From NCBI GenBank assembly GCA_937862595.1, contig CALMFL010000241.1:1-16230 (forward strand): DNA of 16,230 bases, given 5' to 3'. The notes under the pieces are model-generated. The model did no database searches, was not told the origin of the DNA, and was given only the letters and a program-made list of their open reading frames with translations. This document shows positions 8,044 through 13,517 of the stretch, piece by piece. Numbering within the stretch: the first letter of the stretch is position 1; every line of letters begins with the position of its first letter. This stretch comes from an uncultured Fidelibacterota bacterium (lineage in GTDB: Bacteria > Fidelibacterota > Fidelibacteria > Fidelibacterales > Fidelibacteraceae). The position numbers and the translations under genes were made by a program.

Positions 8044-9372
8044 ATGAAAAGAACAGCAGGCCTGGTATTGCTGGCGGCATTCACGTTTTTGTTTTCCAAC
8101 GATTTCCGTTATTATGTCGATAACGCAAGCTTTTACGACGAAGGCACGCCCTTTGTCGAACTGTATTTCATGCTTCCCCGGCAGGCCATGGAACACCGGA
8201 TGGCGCCCGACGGCAGCGCCCGGGGCAAGTATCTGGTGGCGGTGAACGTCTACAAGGACGACGTCCGCGTTCACAGCGAAACCGTCGCCGTGGAAGACGT
8301 GCTCGAAGCGGGGGATTCGCTGAAGACCAATGAATTCATTCCCGAACTGATCCCGCTTCGCCTGAACCCCGGGAATTACGCGCTCCATACGATGGCGCGC
8401 GATGTCCATTCCGGACGCATTTCCGAGAGGACGGACAACCTGTTCGTCCCGGGTTTTGACCTGTCGCGCCTTTCGATCAGCCATATTGAGATCGCATCCT
8501 ATGTCGGCAAAACCCTCGTCAGGAACAAGTTCACCAAACTGGGCGCCTATGACATCGTTCCTGCCGCAAACCCCGAGTTCGACAAGCACAACGGGATCTT
8601 TTACACCTATTTTGAAGTGTATGCCCTCAACGAAGGCGACACCTATACCTGCCAGAGCAGCATCGAGGACCTGAACGGCAGGAAGGTCCTGGAAAATGAG
8701 GCGGTCCGGACCCCGGCTCCGGGCAGTTTCGATGTCGTGATCGACTACATGGACGTCCGCAGCCTGGCGTCCGGCACCTACGATTACGTGGTCCGCGTCA
8801 ATGCCGGTTCGGGCGAGACCGTCACCGGGAAAAAACGCATCCATATGATCAGCGAAACGGATATTCAGGCGCAGTACTTCGATGAATATTATGCCTACAA
8901 CACTGACAAGCTCGATTCCCTGTTCGCGCTCCTCCGTCCCCTGATGAACCAAACGGAGATCAAGAATTACCGCAGCAACAAATTGCCCGGAAAACGCCAG
9001 TTCTTTGTGGAATTCTGGCAGAAGCGGGATCCCGATATGAGCACCCCGGTCAACGAATTCTATCTGGAGGTCATGGACCGGATCCGCTTTGCCGAAAAGA
9101 ACTATACCTACCTGAACAAGGGGATCAAAAGCGATCGCGGGCGCGTGCTGCTCAAGTACGGGTATCCCTCGGAGATCCAGCGCTCCGGTTTCAGCGGGGG
9201 TACCAAAGATCATGAAATTTGGCTGTATGAAGGGCTGAGGGGCGATGTCATGTTCGTATTTTGCGATACCAAGGGACGAGGGTATTACGAACTGATCCAC
9301 AGCAATATGGAGGGGGAAACTTACAATGCCGACTGGAAAGACGTGCTTCAGGCCGGAGCGAGGGACTACTAG
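8044..9372 (+). CDS. GWxTD-domain-family exported protein
   Basis: A 442-aa protein with an N-terminal signal sequence (about 1-18). The middle looks like beta-rich extracytoplasmic domains. The C-terminal part (about 318-400) matches the GWxTD domain of FCB-group bacteria: FWQKRDPDMSTPVNEF (about 324-339), then a helix, then SDRGRVLLKYGYPSEI. The hallmark GWxTD itself is degraded here to GIKSD (360-364), where most relatives keep Trp and Thr. The family's role is not established; members are exported and common in gliding or envelope-rich FCB lineages. It sits 11 bp after smc with only a weak purine-rich ribosome site, and comF starts inside its last 47 bases, so the three are probably one transcript. 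Confidence 0.85.
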   Translation: MKRTAGLVLLAAFTFLFSNDFRYYVDNASFYDEGTPFVELYFMLPRQAMEHRMAPDGSARGKYLVAVNVYKDDVRVHSETVAVEDVLEAGDSLKTNEFIPELIPLRLNPGNYALHTMARDVHSGRISERTDNLFVPGFDLSRLSISHIEIASYVGKTLVRNKFTKLGAYDIVPAANPEFDKHNGIFYTYFEVYALNEGDTYTCQSSIEDLNGRKVLENEAVRTPAPGSFDVVIDYMDVRSLASGTYDYVVRVNAGSGETVTGKKRIHMISETDIQAQYFDEYYAYNTDKLDSLFALLRPLMNQTEIKNYRSNKLPGKRQFFVEFWQKRDPDMSTPVNEFYLEVMDRIRFAEKNYTYLNKGIKSDRGRVLLKYGYPSEIQRSGFSGGTKDHEIWLYEGLRGDVMFVFCDTKGRGYYELIHSNMEGETYNADWKDVLQAGARDY

Positions 9373-10033
9373 ACTTTTAACATCCGTTCTTGACTGGCTT
9401 TTTCCGCCGCACTGCATGGTCTGCGGCAAAGAGCCGGATATCGCTCCGTTTTTATGCCGGGAATGTTTTGATAATTTTGAACGCTTTGACGCCTGCCCCG
9501 ATTCCGCGGCCGCTCACGCGGACAACCCCGCTGAGGGGATCCGCGCCCTGTTCTGGTTTGACGAACATATCCAGAAACTCATTCACGGGATCAAATACCG
9601 GGATATGCCCTACGTCGGGAAGTTTCTGGGAGAATCGATCGGAAAACACTATCGGTCTTCGGAATTCTCATCCTGCGATGCGCTGATCCCGGTCCCGCTG
9701 CATGCGGTGAGAAAGCGGGAGCGGACCTATAACCAGTCCGCACAGATCGCCCGCGGGATCGCATCCGTCTGGAAGGTGCCTGTTCGGGAACGCGTATTGA
9801 AACGGTGCAGGAACACGCAAACGCAGACAAAACTCAACAAAGAGGAACGCAGGGAGAACATTCGCGGCGCATTCCGGGTCCGCGATCATGCTTCTGTTCC
9901 CAAACGGATATGTCTTGTGGATGATGTGTTCACAACCGGCGCTACGACGCTCGAAGCCGCCCGCGCCTTAAAGGAAGCAGGCGCTGGATCGGTCTATATC
10001 CTGACCGTGGCGACGCCCCGGAAAGATCACTGA
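9326..10033 (+). CDS. comF: ComF-type amidophosphoribosyltransferase
   Basis: A ComF-family protein of 235 aa. Homologues are needed for natural transformation, where ComF works in the cytoplasm with the ComFA helicase on incoming DNA. The type I phosphoribosyltransferase fold also allows a nucleotide-salvage role. A zinc-ribbon is formed by C30, C33, C44 and C47. The KYRD stretch (about 90) and IPVPLH (about 120) are typical, and the PRPP-binding loop is VDDVFTTGAT (198-207). The ATG at 9326 has an excellent GGAGG ribosome site (9309-9316) inside the preceding gene. No later start keeps the zinc-ribbon, so the 47-bp overlap looks real. Its stop converges with and overlaps the PspC gene by 7 bp. 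No other competence gene is visible. Confidence 0.92.
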   Translation: MPTGKTCFRPERGTTRLLTSVLDWLFPPHCMVCGKEPDIAPFLCRECFDNFERFDACPDSAAAHADNPAEGIRALFWFDEHIQKLIHGIKYRDMPYVGKFLGESIGKHYRSSEFSSCDALIPVPLHAVRKRERTYNQSAQIARGIASVWKVPVRERVLKRCRNTQTQTKLNKEERRENIRGAFRVRDHASVPKRICLVDDVFTTGATTLEAARALKEAGAGSVYILTVATPRKDH

Positions 10034-10230
10034 AAGATATTTTTACTCGGGATGATCGCCCAGCAGGCAAGATATACCAGAACTGCCGGGAAGAAGGCGG
10101 AAAAGATCGTCACAAAGATATACAGCACCCGGACCAGGGTCACGTCAATATTAAAGTAATTGGCGACGCCCGCCATGACGCCTCCGATCATAGCGTTGTC
10201 CAGGGAACGATAAAGTTTTTTGCCCGTCAT
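10027..10230 (-). CDS. PspC-domain small membrane protein
   Basis: A 67-aa protein that is essentially a single PspC domain: KKLYRSLDNAMIGGVMAGVANYF at the amino end, then a hydrophobic segment (about 33-60) ending WAIIPS. PspC proteins sit in the inner membrane; in enterobacteria PspC helps control the phage-shock response, but stand-alone short versions in other phyla have no settled role. The ATG at 10230 has a GAGG ribosome site six bases upstream. The gene converges on comF with a 7-bp overlap, leaving no room for a terminator between them. Confidence 0.9.
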   Translation of the reverse strand: MTGKKLYRSLDNAMIGGVMAGVANYFNIDVTLVRVLYIFVTIFSAFFPAVLVYLACWAIIPSKNIFQ

Positions 10231-10347
10231 ATCTGCCTCAAAGTTAATAAGTGTAAAGATACGATAATTACCGTCTCAAGTCAAGCGGTGAAAAAAGAGG
10301 GGGATTTCGCATGTTTCCGTACCCGCCGGCGAAAAGCTTTGAGAAAT

Positions 10348-10371
10348 AAAAAACTCCGCGGAAACCGCAGG
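10348..10371 (-). terminator. Intrinsic terminator of tRNA-Asn
   Basis: Read on the - strand, a six-pair stem CTGCGG/CCGCGG (one G-U) with a three-base loop is followed by AG and six Ts. It lies 15 bp after the tRNA 3' end and fits a monocistronic tRNA transcript. Confidence 0.75.
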
Positions 10372-10386
10372 GCATGGATATGATCG

Positions 10387-10458
10387 CTCCGGAGATAGGA
10401 TTCGAACCTACAACCTAGTGGTTAACAGCCACCCGCTCTGCCATTGAGCCACTCCGGA
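10387..10458 (-). tRNA. tRNA-Asn (anticodon GTT)
   Basis: A complete 72-nt cloverleaf on the - strand. The acceptor arms TCCGGAG/CTCCGGA pair perfectly. The D stem is GCTC/GAGC, the anticodon stem GGTGG/CCACT with loop CTGTTAA gives anticodon GTT, and the T arm is GTAGG-TTCGAAT-CCTAT. The discriminator base is G, as expected for asparagine. The 3' CCA is not encoded and must be added by the CCA-adding enzyme. It is the only tRNA gene in the window. Confidence 0.97.
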
Positions 10459-10475
10459 ATTTGAAAAAGCCCGCT

Positions 10476-10504
10476 AATTTAAAGATAATACCCTCCCCAG
10501 TCAA
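10476..10504 (-). promoter_or_regulatory. tRNA-Asn promoter
   Basis: On the - strand, TTGACT (10504-10499), a 17-bp spacer and TAAATT (10481-10476), placing the start about ten bases before the tRNA. Spacing is ideal and the -35 matches five of six consensus bases. Confidence 0.6.
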
Positions 10505-10549
10505 TAAAAAAATATAAACGTTCCGGAACGGGATCCCGGCGGGGCATAA

Positions 10550-10565
10550 TGTGACGGGCGTCACA
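10550..10565 (+). promoter_or_regulatory. CRP/FNR-superfamily operator candidate
   Basis: TGTGACGGGCGTCACA is a perfect inverted repeat (7-bp arms, 2-bp centre) and fits the TGTGA-N6-TCACA recognition pattern of CRP-type regulators exactly. Its centre lies about 59 bp before the start point predicted from the promoter at 10581-10609, close to the class I activator position (-61.5). A second overlapping palindrome, TCACATGTGA, follows at 10561-10570. No regulator gene is in the window. Confidence 0.55.
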
Positions 10566-10580
10566 TGTGAAAATTGTTCC

Positions 10581-10609
10581 TTGAAGAGAAGCGTCGCAAT
10601 GAGTAGATT
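10581..10609 (+). promoter_or_regulatory. Promoter candidate for the lipoprotein operon
   Basis: TTGAAG at 10581-10586, a 17-bp spacer and TAGATT at 10604-10609, with four of six matches in each box. A start near 10616 would leave a leader of about 160 nt before the lipoprotein gene. Confidence 0.4.
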
Positions 10610-10643
10610 ACGATCGTACCGGAATGTCTAAGAGGGGGAAATG

Positions 10644-10721
10644 ATGTGGAATGAACCGGATATCCGCACATGCAGCTACCCTGTGCTTCCCGGGGCTTAC
10701 CGTGCCGTCCGTCCTCCCTGA
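10644..10721 (+). CDS. Possible 25-aa leader ORF
   Basis: A short reading frame (MWNEPDIRTCSYPVLPGAYR, then AVRPP) in the leader of the lipoprotein gene. A strong ribosome site, AGGGGG at 10633-10638, sits five bases before this ATG; an adjacent in-frame ATG at 10641 is too close to it. The peptide has no signal, no run of one amino acid and no recognised motif. It may be a translated leader or chance. Confidence 0.2.
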   Translation: MWNEPDIRTCSYPVLPGAYRAVRPP

Positions 10722-10775
10722 ACAGGGAAATGTTTCGTTCCAATAAACTCAATCACAAAAAAAGAGGGGTGAAAA

Positions 10776-11585
10776 ATGAAGAAGAAAGCATACTTTTTGG
10801 CCGGTTTATTCCTGCTGATCCTGTGCATGTCCTGCAGCATGCCGGCAGAGGACGATGCTCTTCGTCTGGAAGAGCTCCGCGAACGTTACGCTGTGATCGG
10901 GGAAGCGCACAACCGGGCTTTGGATGCGGTGCTTGCCGAATTTGCCCTGCAGGAAGCACCGGCCTCGAAAAGCGCCCGGATGGCGCAGGCCGATGACGTT
11001 CTGAACGGTCTCTGCATACCGGGCTGGGACGTTCCCCTGAGCACAGACCGGGAGAAGGACCTGGCCGCAAAGATCGTATCGGCGCTCCGGCCGGCCGGAC
11101 TGCTGTCCAAAACCTCCGTGAATGCGGATGTGGTGGAGGATTTGAGCGACAGCCTGAGCATCATCCGCGAACACCGGGATATCTTTGATTCCATCTCCGT
11201 GATCCTCGATGCGCCGGCCGGACAGGACGAGAAGATAAGGCGCCTGGAAGCGCTGTATCTCTACATCGACGCCTGCGTCATGCCGGAAGAGGACAAGCTG
11301 TCCCTGATGCACGGATTGAGCACGATCCTGCATTCGCTCGCCTATTGGGATGAGAACATGGATACCTGGGAAAGCACCGTTTCCGCAGGGATGGGCAAAC
11401 CCGCCATGGGCATCGTGGGGGCGATCGGGATCATCGATGGCGTGGGCGCCGTGATCGGCACCCTCGAAGGGTTCAGGGATACCAAACCCGGCGAGGACGG
11501 GCGGGCAATGACCATTGCCGGCCGTGCCGTCGGCGAGGCGGCAAAAACCTCGGTGTATGCCGTGCTGGCAATTATTTTACTTTAA
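10776..11585 (+). CDS. Lipoprotein of unknown function, glycine-rich C-terminus
   Basis: A 269-aa protein with a lipoprotein-type signal sequence; the lipobox is loose (LCMSC, with C20 the likely lipidated residue). After it comes a mostly helical acidic region with the pattern GEAHNRALDAVL (42-53), which I associate with the start of uncharacterised exported proteins in Bacteroidota and Firmicutes. The C-terminal 65 residues hold a glycine-spaced hydrophobic stretch (about 204-232, GIVGAIGIIDGVGAVIGTLEG) and end in a second hydrophobic segment (AVLAIILL), so this part may insert in or span a membrane. AGAGGGG seven bases upstream supports the start. A 57-aa membrane protein follows after 8 bp. 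I do not recognise a function. Confidence 0.8.
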   Translation: MKKKAYFLAGLFLLILCMSCSMPAEDDALRLEELRERYAVIGEAHNRALDAVLAEFALQEAPASKSARMAQADDVLNGLCIPGWDVPLSTDREKDLAAKIVSALRPAGLLSKTSVNADVVEDLSDSLSIIREHRDIFDSISVILDAPAGQDEKIRRLEALYLYIDACVMPEEDKLSLMHGLSTILHSLAYWDENMDTWESTVSAGMGKPAMGIVGAIGIIDGVGAVIGTLEGFRDTKPGEDGRAMTIAGRAVGEAAKTSVYAVLAIILL

Positions 11586-11593
11586 GGAGACCT

Positions 11594-11767
11594 ATGAAAA
11601 AGCTCACGTCAATCGTTCTGCTGATCGCGATGGTCGTCATGCTGGAATTCAATCTGCTGGAACCCGTGTTCCCGCGTTTGTTCCCCTGGCTTGAATCCGG
11701 ACTTGCGTTCATTCTCCTTGCAGGACTGATCCTGTGGAACCGGATGAAAAATACTTCCGGCGAATAA
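11594..11767 (+). CDS. Small two-helix membrane protein
   Basis: A 57-aa reading frame with a strong ribosome site (AAGGAG at 11584-11589, overlapping the preceding stop). It has two hydrophobic segments (about 5-20 and 36-48) separated by a proline/phenylalanine-rich turn (EPVFPRLFPWLE), and a short charged tail. It lies 8 bp after the lipoprotein gene and directly before a strong terminator, so the two genes form a closed unit. No family is recognised. It may help place, or protect against, the hydrophobic tail of the lipoprotein, but that is speculation. Confidence 0.7.
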   Translation: MKKLTSIVLLIAMVVMLEFNLLEPVFPRLFPWLESGLAFILLAGLILWNRMKNTSGE

Positions 11768-11776
11768 GGGTCAGAT

Positions 11777-11810
11777 AAAAAAAGCACCGCCGGGAACGGC
11801 GGTGCTTTTT
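11777..11810. terminator. Strong bidirectional intrinsic terminator
   Basis: A nine-pair perfect stem GCACCGCCG/CGGCGGTGC closed by a GGAA loop, flanked by seven As on the left and five Ts on the right, so it works in both directions. It ends the lipoprotein unit on the + strand and the SpmA/SpmB-like pair on the - strand. Confidence 0.93.
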
Positions 11811-11838
11811 ATGTTCAATAGGATGTTTCGGAATACGA

Positions 11839-12447
11839 TCAACCGAACAGGGCATGGCAAATGATCACGGATGCGACGATACCGGCAAGGTCCGCCGCCA
11901 GGGCCGAAGGAAGCGCGTGGCGGGTCTGCTTGACGTTGATCGAGCCGAAATAGACGGCAATAATGTAAAACGTGGTTTCCGTAGAGCCCATCATGATCGA
12001 GGCGAGGCGGCCGATGAAAGAATCCGCTCCGTGGGTCTTGATCAGTTCGGACATGATGCCCAAAGCGCCGCTTCCCGACAGGGGGCGCATCAGCGCCATG
12101 GGAACGACTTCGCCGGGCATGCCGATCCGGTCGGTAATGGGGGAAAGGATCCAGGTCAGGATGTCCATCGCTCCGGATGCCCGGAAAGCGCCGATCGCCA
12201 GAAAGATCGCGACCAGAAAGGGAATAATGCGCAGGGCGACCTGAAAGCCCTCTTTCGCGCCTTCCGTGAAGACCTCGTATACCTTGACGCCTTTTGCATG
12301 TCCGTAAACGGGAATGATCACGATGATTACGGGGATCGCCAGGACGGAAATGACCTGCATCACCTCGACAAAGGAGAAAATAAAGAAGGATGCGACCAGC
12401 AGGCCGAGAACGGAAAAGAGGATGATCTTGCCTTTAAGATTCTTCAT
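11839..12447 (-). CDS. SpmB-like nucleoside-recognition (Gate) domain protein
   Basis: A 202-aa inner-membrane protein of the spore-maturation-protein-B family, with hydrophobic helices at about 7-47 and further ones in the Gate domain. RPLSGSGALG (121-130) and MGSTETTFYIIAVYFGS (153-169) are the family signatures. I chose ATG 12447 rather than the upstream ATG at 12474 because GGAGG stands six bases before it. The start lies 14 bp inside the end of the SpmA-like gene, so the two are coupled. In Bacillus the pair affects spore-core dehydration; in non-sporulating bacteria the role is unknown and transport of a small solute is only a guess. Confidence 0.9.
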   Translation of the reverse strand: MKNLKGKIILFSVLGLLVASFFIFSFVEVMQVISVLAIPVIIVIIPVYGHAKGVKVYEVFTEGAKEGFQVALRIIPFLVAIFLAIGAFRASGAMDILTWILSPITDRIGMPGEVVPMALMRPLSGSGALGIMSELIKTHGADSFIGRLASIMMGSTETTFYIIAVYFGSINVKQTRHALPSALAADLAGIVASVIICHALFG

Positions 12448-13120
12448 GTTTGGCCTCCTCTGCCTCCGCTTCAAGGTAATTTTCCACCTGATAGCGCGGG
12501 AGCCGCTGCAGTATCTTGGTCATGACCAGGGCTACCGTCGTGGACACGGCCGTGGCCGCGATCACGGGTGCGATGATCTCCGCGGGATTCGCTGAACCGG
12601 CGGCGGTCCGGATGGCGATAATGGTCGCGGGAATAATGGTGATGCTGGAGGTGCTAATCGCCATAAAGGTGCATTGAGCATTCGTGGCGATCGTCTTGTA
12701 CTTGTTCAGCACCTGCATGTCGGCAAAGGCTTTCAGTCCGAGGGGCGTGGAGGCGTTCCCGAGTCCGAGCATGGTGGCGGACAAGGCCATGATAATGGAT
12801 CCCATGGCGGGATCTTCCGGCGGGATCTCCGGGAACAGTTTGACCATGAGCGGTTTCATTGCCCGGGCGATCACGGTGATCAGCCCCGATTTTTCGGCGA
12901 TCTTCATGATCCCGAGCCAAAGCGCCATGATCCCCACCAGTCCCAGCGCAAGCGTGACCGCGAACTCGGAGTAGTCAAAGACGCTGTGGGTCAGCTGGCT
13001 CAGGGGTTCAAAGCTCGGGGCCAGATAGATCCCGAGCGGGGTGACCGTAACGCCCAAACAGCGGATCGCTGCGACAAGGACCCCGATAATGATCATGCTC
13101 AGCCAAATAATATTGATCAT
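12434..13120 (-). CDS. SpmA-like nucleoside-recognition (Gate) domain protein
   Basis: A 228-aa multi-helix inner-membrane protein of the spore-maturation-protein-A family. The Gate-domain motif GLGNASTPLGLKA is at 119-131, and further helices lie at about 1-18, 52-72 and 180-205. The C-terminus is an acidic tail (EAEAEEAKHEES) longer than I expect for the Bacillus protein. AAGGAG eight bases before the ATG supports the start. It is the first gene of the pair; a promoter with a perfect -10 box lies just upstream. SpmA and SpmB probably form a complex, and no sporulation genes are visible, so the Bacillus name reflects family only. Confidence 0.9.
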   Translation of the reverse strand: MINIIWLSMIIIGVLVAAIRCLGVTVTPLGIYLAPSFEPLSQLTHSVFDYSEFAVTLALGLVGIMALWLGIMKIAEKSGLITVIARAMKPLMVKLFPEIPPEDPAMGSIIMALSATMLGLGNASTPLGLKAFADMQVLNKYKTIATNAQCTFMAISTSSITIIPATIIAIRTAAGSANPAEIIAPVIAATAVSTTVALVMTKILQRLPRYQVENYLEAEAEEAKHEES

Positions 13121-13153
13121 CGTGCGTTCTCCTTAAGGTTGCCGAGTAGAATG

Positions 13154-13181
13154 ATTATATTGGGTAACAATATCAAGGCAA
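13154..13181 (-). promoter_or_regulatory. spmA promoter with operator-like inverted repeat
   Basis: On the - strand, TTGCCT (13181-13176), a 16-bp spacer and a perfect TATAAT (13159-13154), giving a leader of about 27 nt. The inverted repeat ATATTGGGTAACAATAT (13157-13173, 6-bp arms) fills the spacer and reaches into the -10 box, where a bound repressor would block polymerase. Confidence 0.6.
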
Positions 13182-13282
13182 AATGTAATGAAAAAAGTAC
13201 CTTTGAACAAAGGGTAATTAAGATAAAGTGATGAATTTCCATTCCTGCAAACTGATTCCGGCAAGGAAGGCCGGCGGCAGGT

Positions 13283-13513
13283 CTATTCTTTCACCTTGTT
13301 TTCAGGCGATCTATTTTTCCCGAATATTCGTGCAAAAAGACGTTCTCTGTAAATATTGAACATAATGATAGCGATCAGTACGAGGATGCGTCCCCACCAG
13401 GGAATGGGCATCAATGTTGCAACAAGTACGATTGCAATTCCAACCAGGGTATGTCCCAGAAGATTTTTCCAGTCTTTCAGATAGGACCAAATATGTTGAA
13501 AGAATCTTTTCAC
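13283..13513 (-). CDS. Small two-helix membrane protein, unknown
   Basis: A 76-aa protein with a basic amphipathic start (KRFFQHIWSYLKDWK), two transmembrane helices (about 18-36 and 40-56, joined by a PIPWWGR turn) and a basic tail. It starts with GTG at 13513, with AAGGGG seven bases upstream overlapping the end of the preceding gene. Only 4 bp separate it from the beta-lactamase-fold lipoprotein, so the two are coupled. No family is recognised; its base composition is more AT-rich than that of its neighbours. No clear terminator follows, only a weak CCGGC/GCCGG hairpin without a T run. Confidence 0.78.
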   Translation of the reverse strand: MKRFFQHIWSYLKDWKNLLGHTLVGIAIVLVATLMPIPWWGRILVLIAIIMFNIYRERLFARIFGKNRSPENKVKE

Positions 13514-13517
13514 CCTA

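Larger units (their letters stand above)
10459..10775. other. 317-bp gap with divergent regulatory signals
   Basis: The longest gene-free stretch of the window. It contains the tRNA-Asn promoter on the - strand, two perfect palindromes without obvious partners (CGTTCCGGAACG at 10519-10530 and CGGGATCCCG at 10529-10538), a CRP-type site at 10550-10565, a + strand promoter candidate at 10581-10609, a possible 25-codon leader reading frame, and the ribosome site of the lipoprotein gene. I recognise no known riboswitch in the roughly 160-nt leader. Confidence 0.6.

Noticed and set aside
10519..10538. Two adjacent palindromes CGTTCCGGAACG and CGGGATCCCG as a terminator or operator
   Set aside because: No loop or T run suits a terminator, and I know no regulator with these patterns; short palindromes of this size can occur by chance.
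10670..10996. 108-codon + frame across the lipoprotein start
   Set aside because: It overlaps the lipoprotein gene, which has a signal sequence and a good ribosome site; this frame has neither.
12448..12474. Earlier start for the SpmB-like gene
   Set aside because: The nine extra residues are Arg-rich and lie over the SpmA tail; GGAGG is correctly spaced from ATG 12447.
13225..13282. CCGGC/GCCGG hairpin after the 76-aa membrane protein gene as terminator
   Set aside because: The stem has only five pairs and no T run on either strand.
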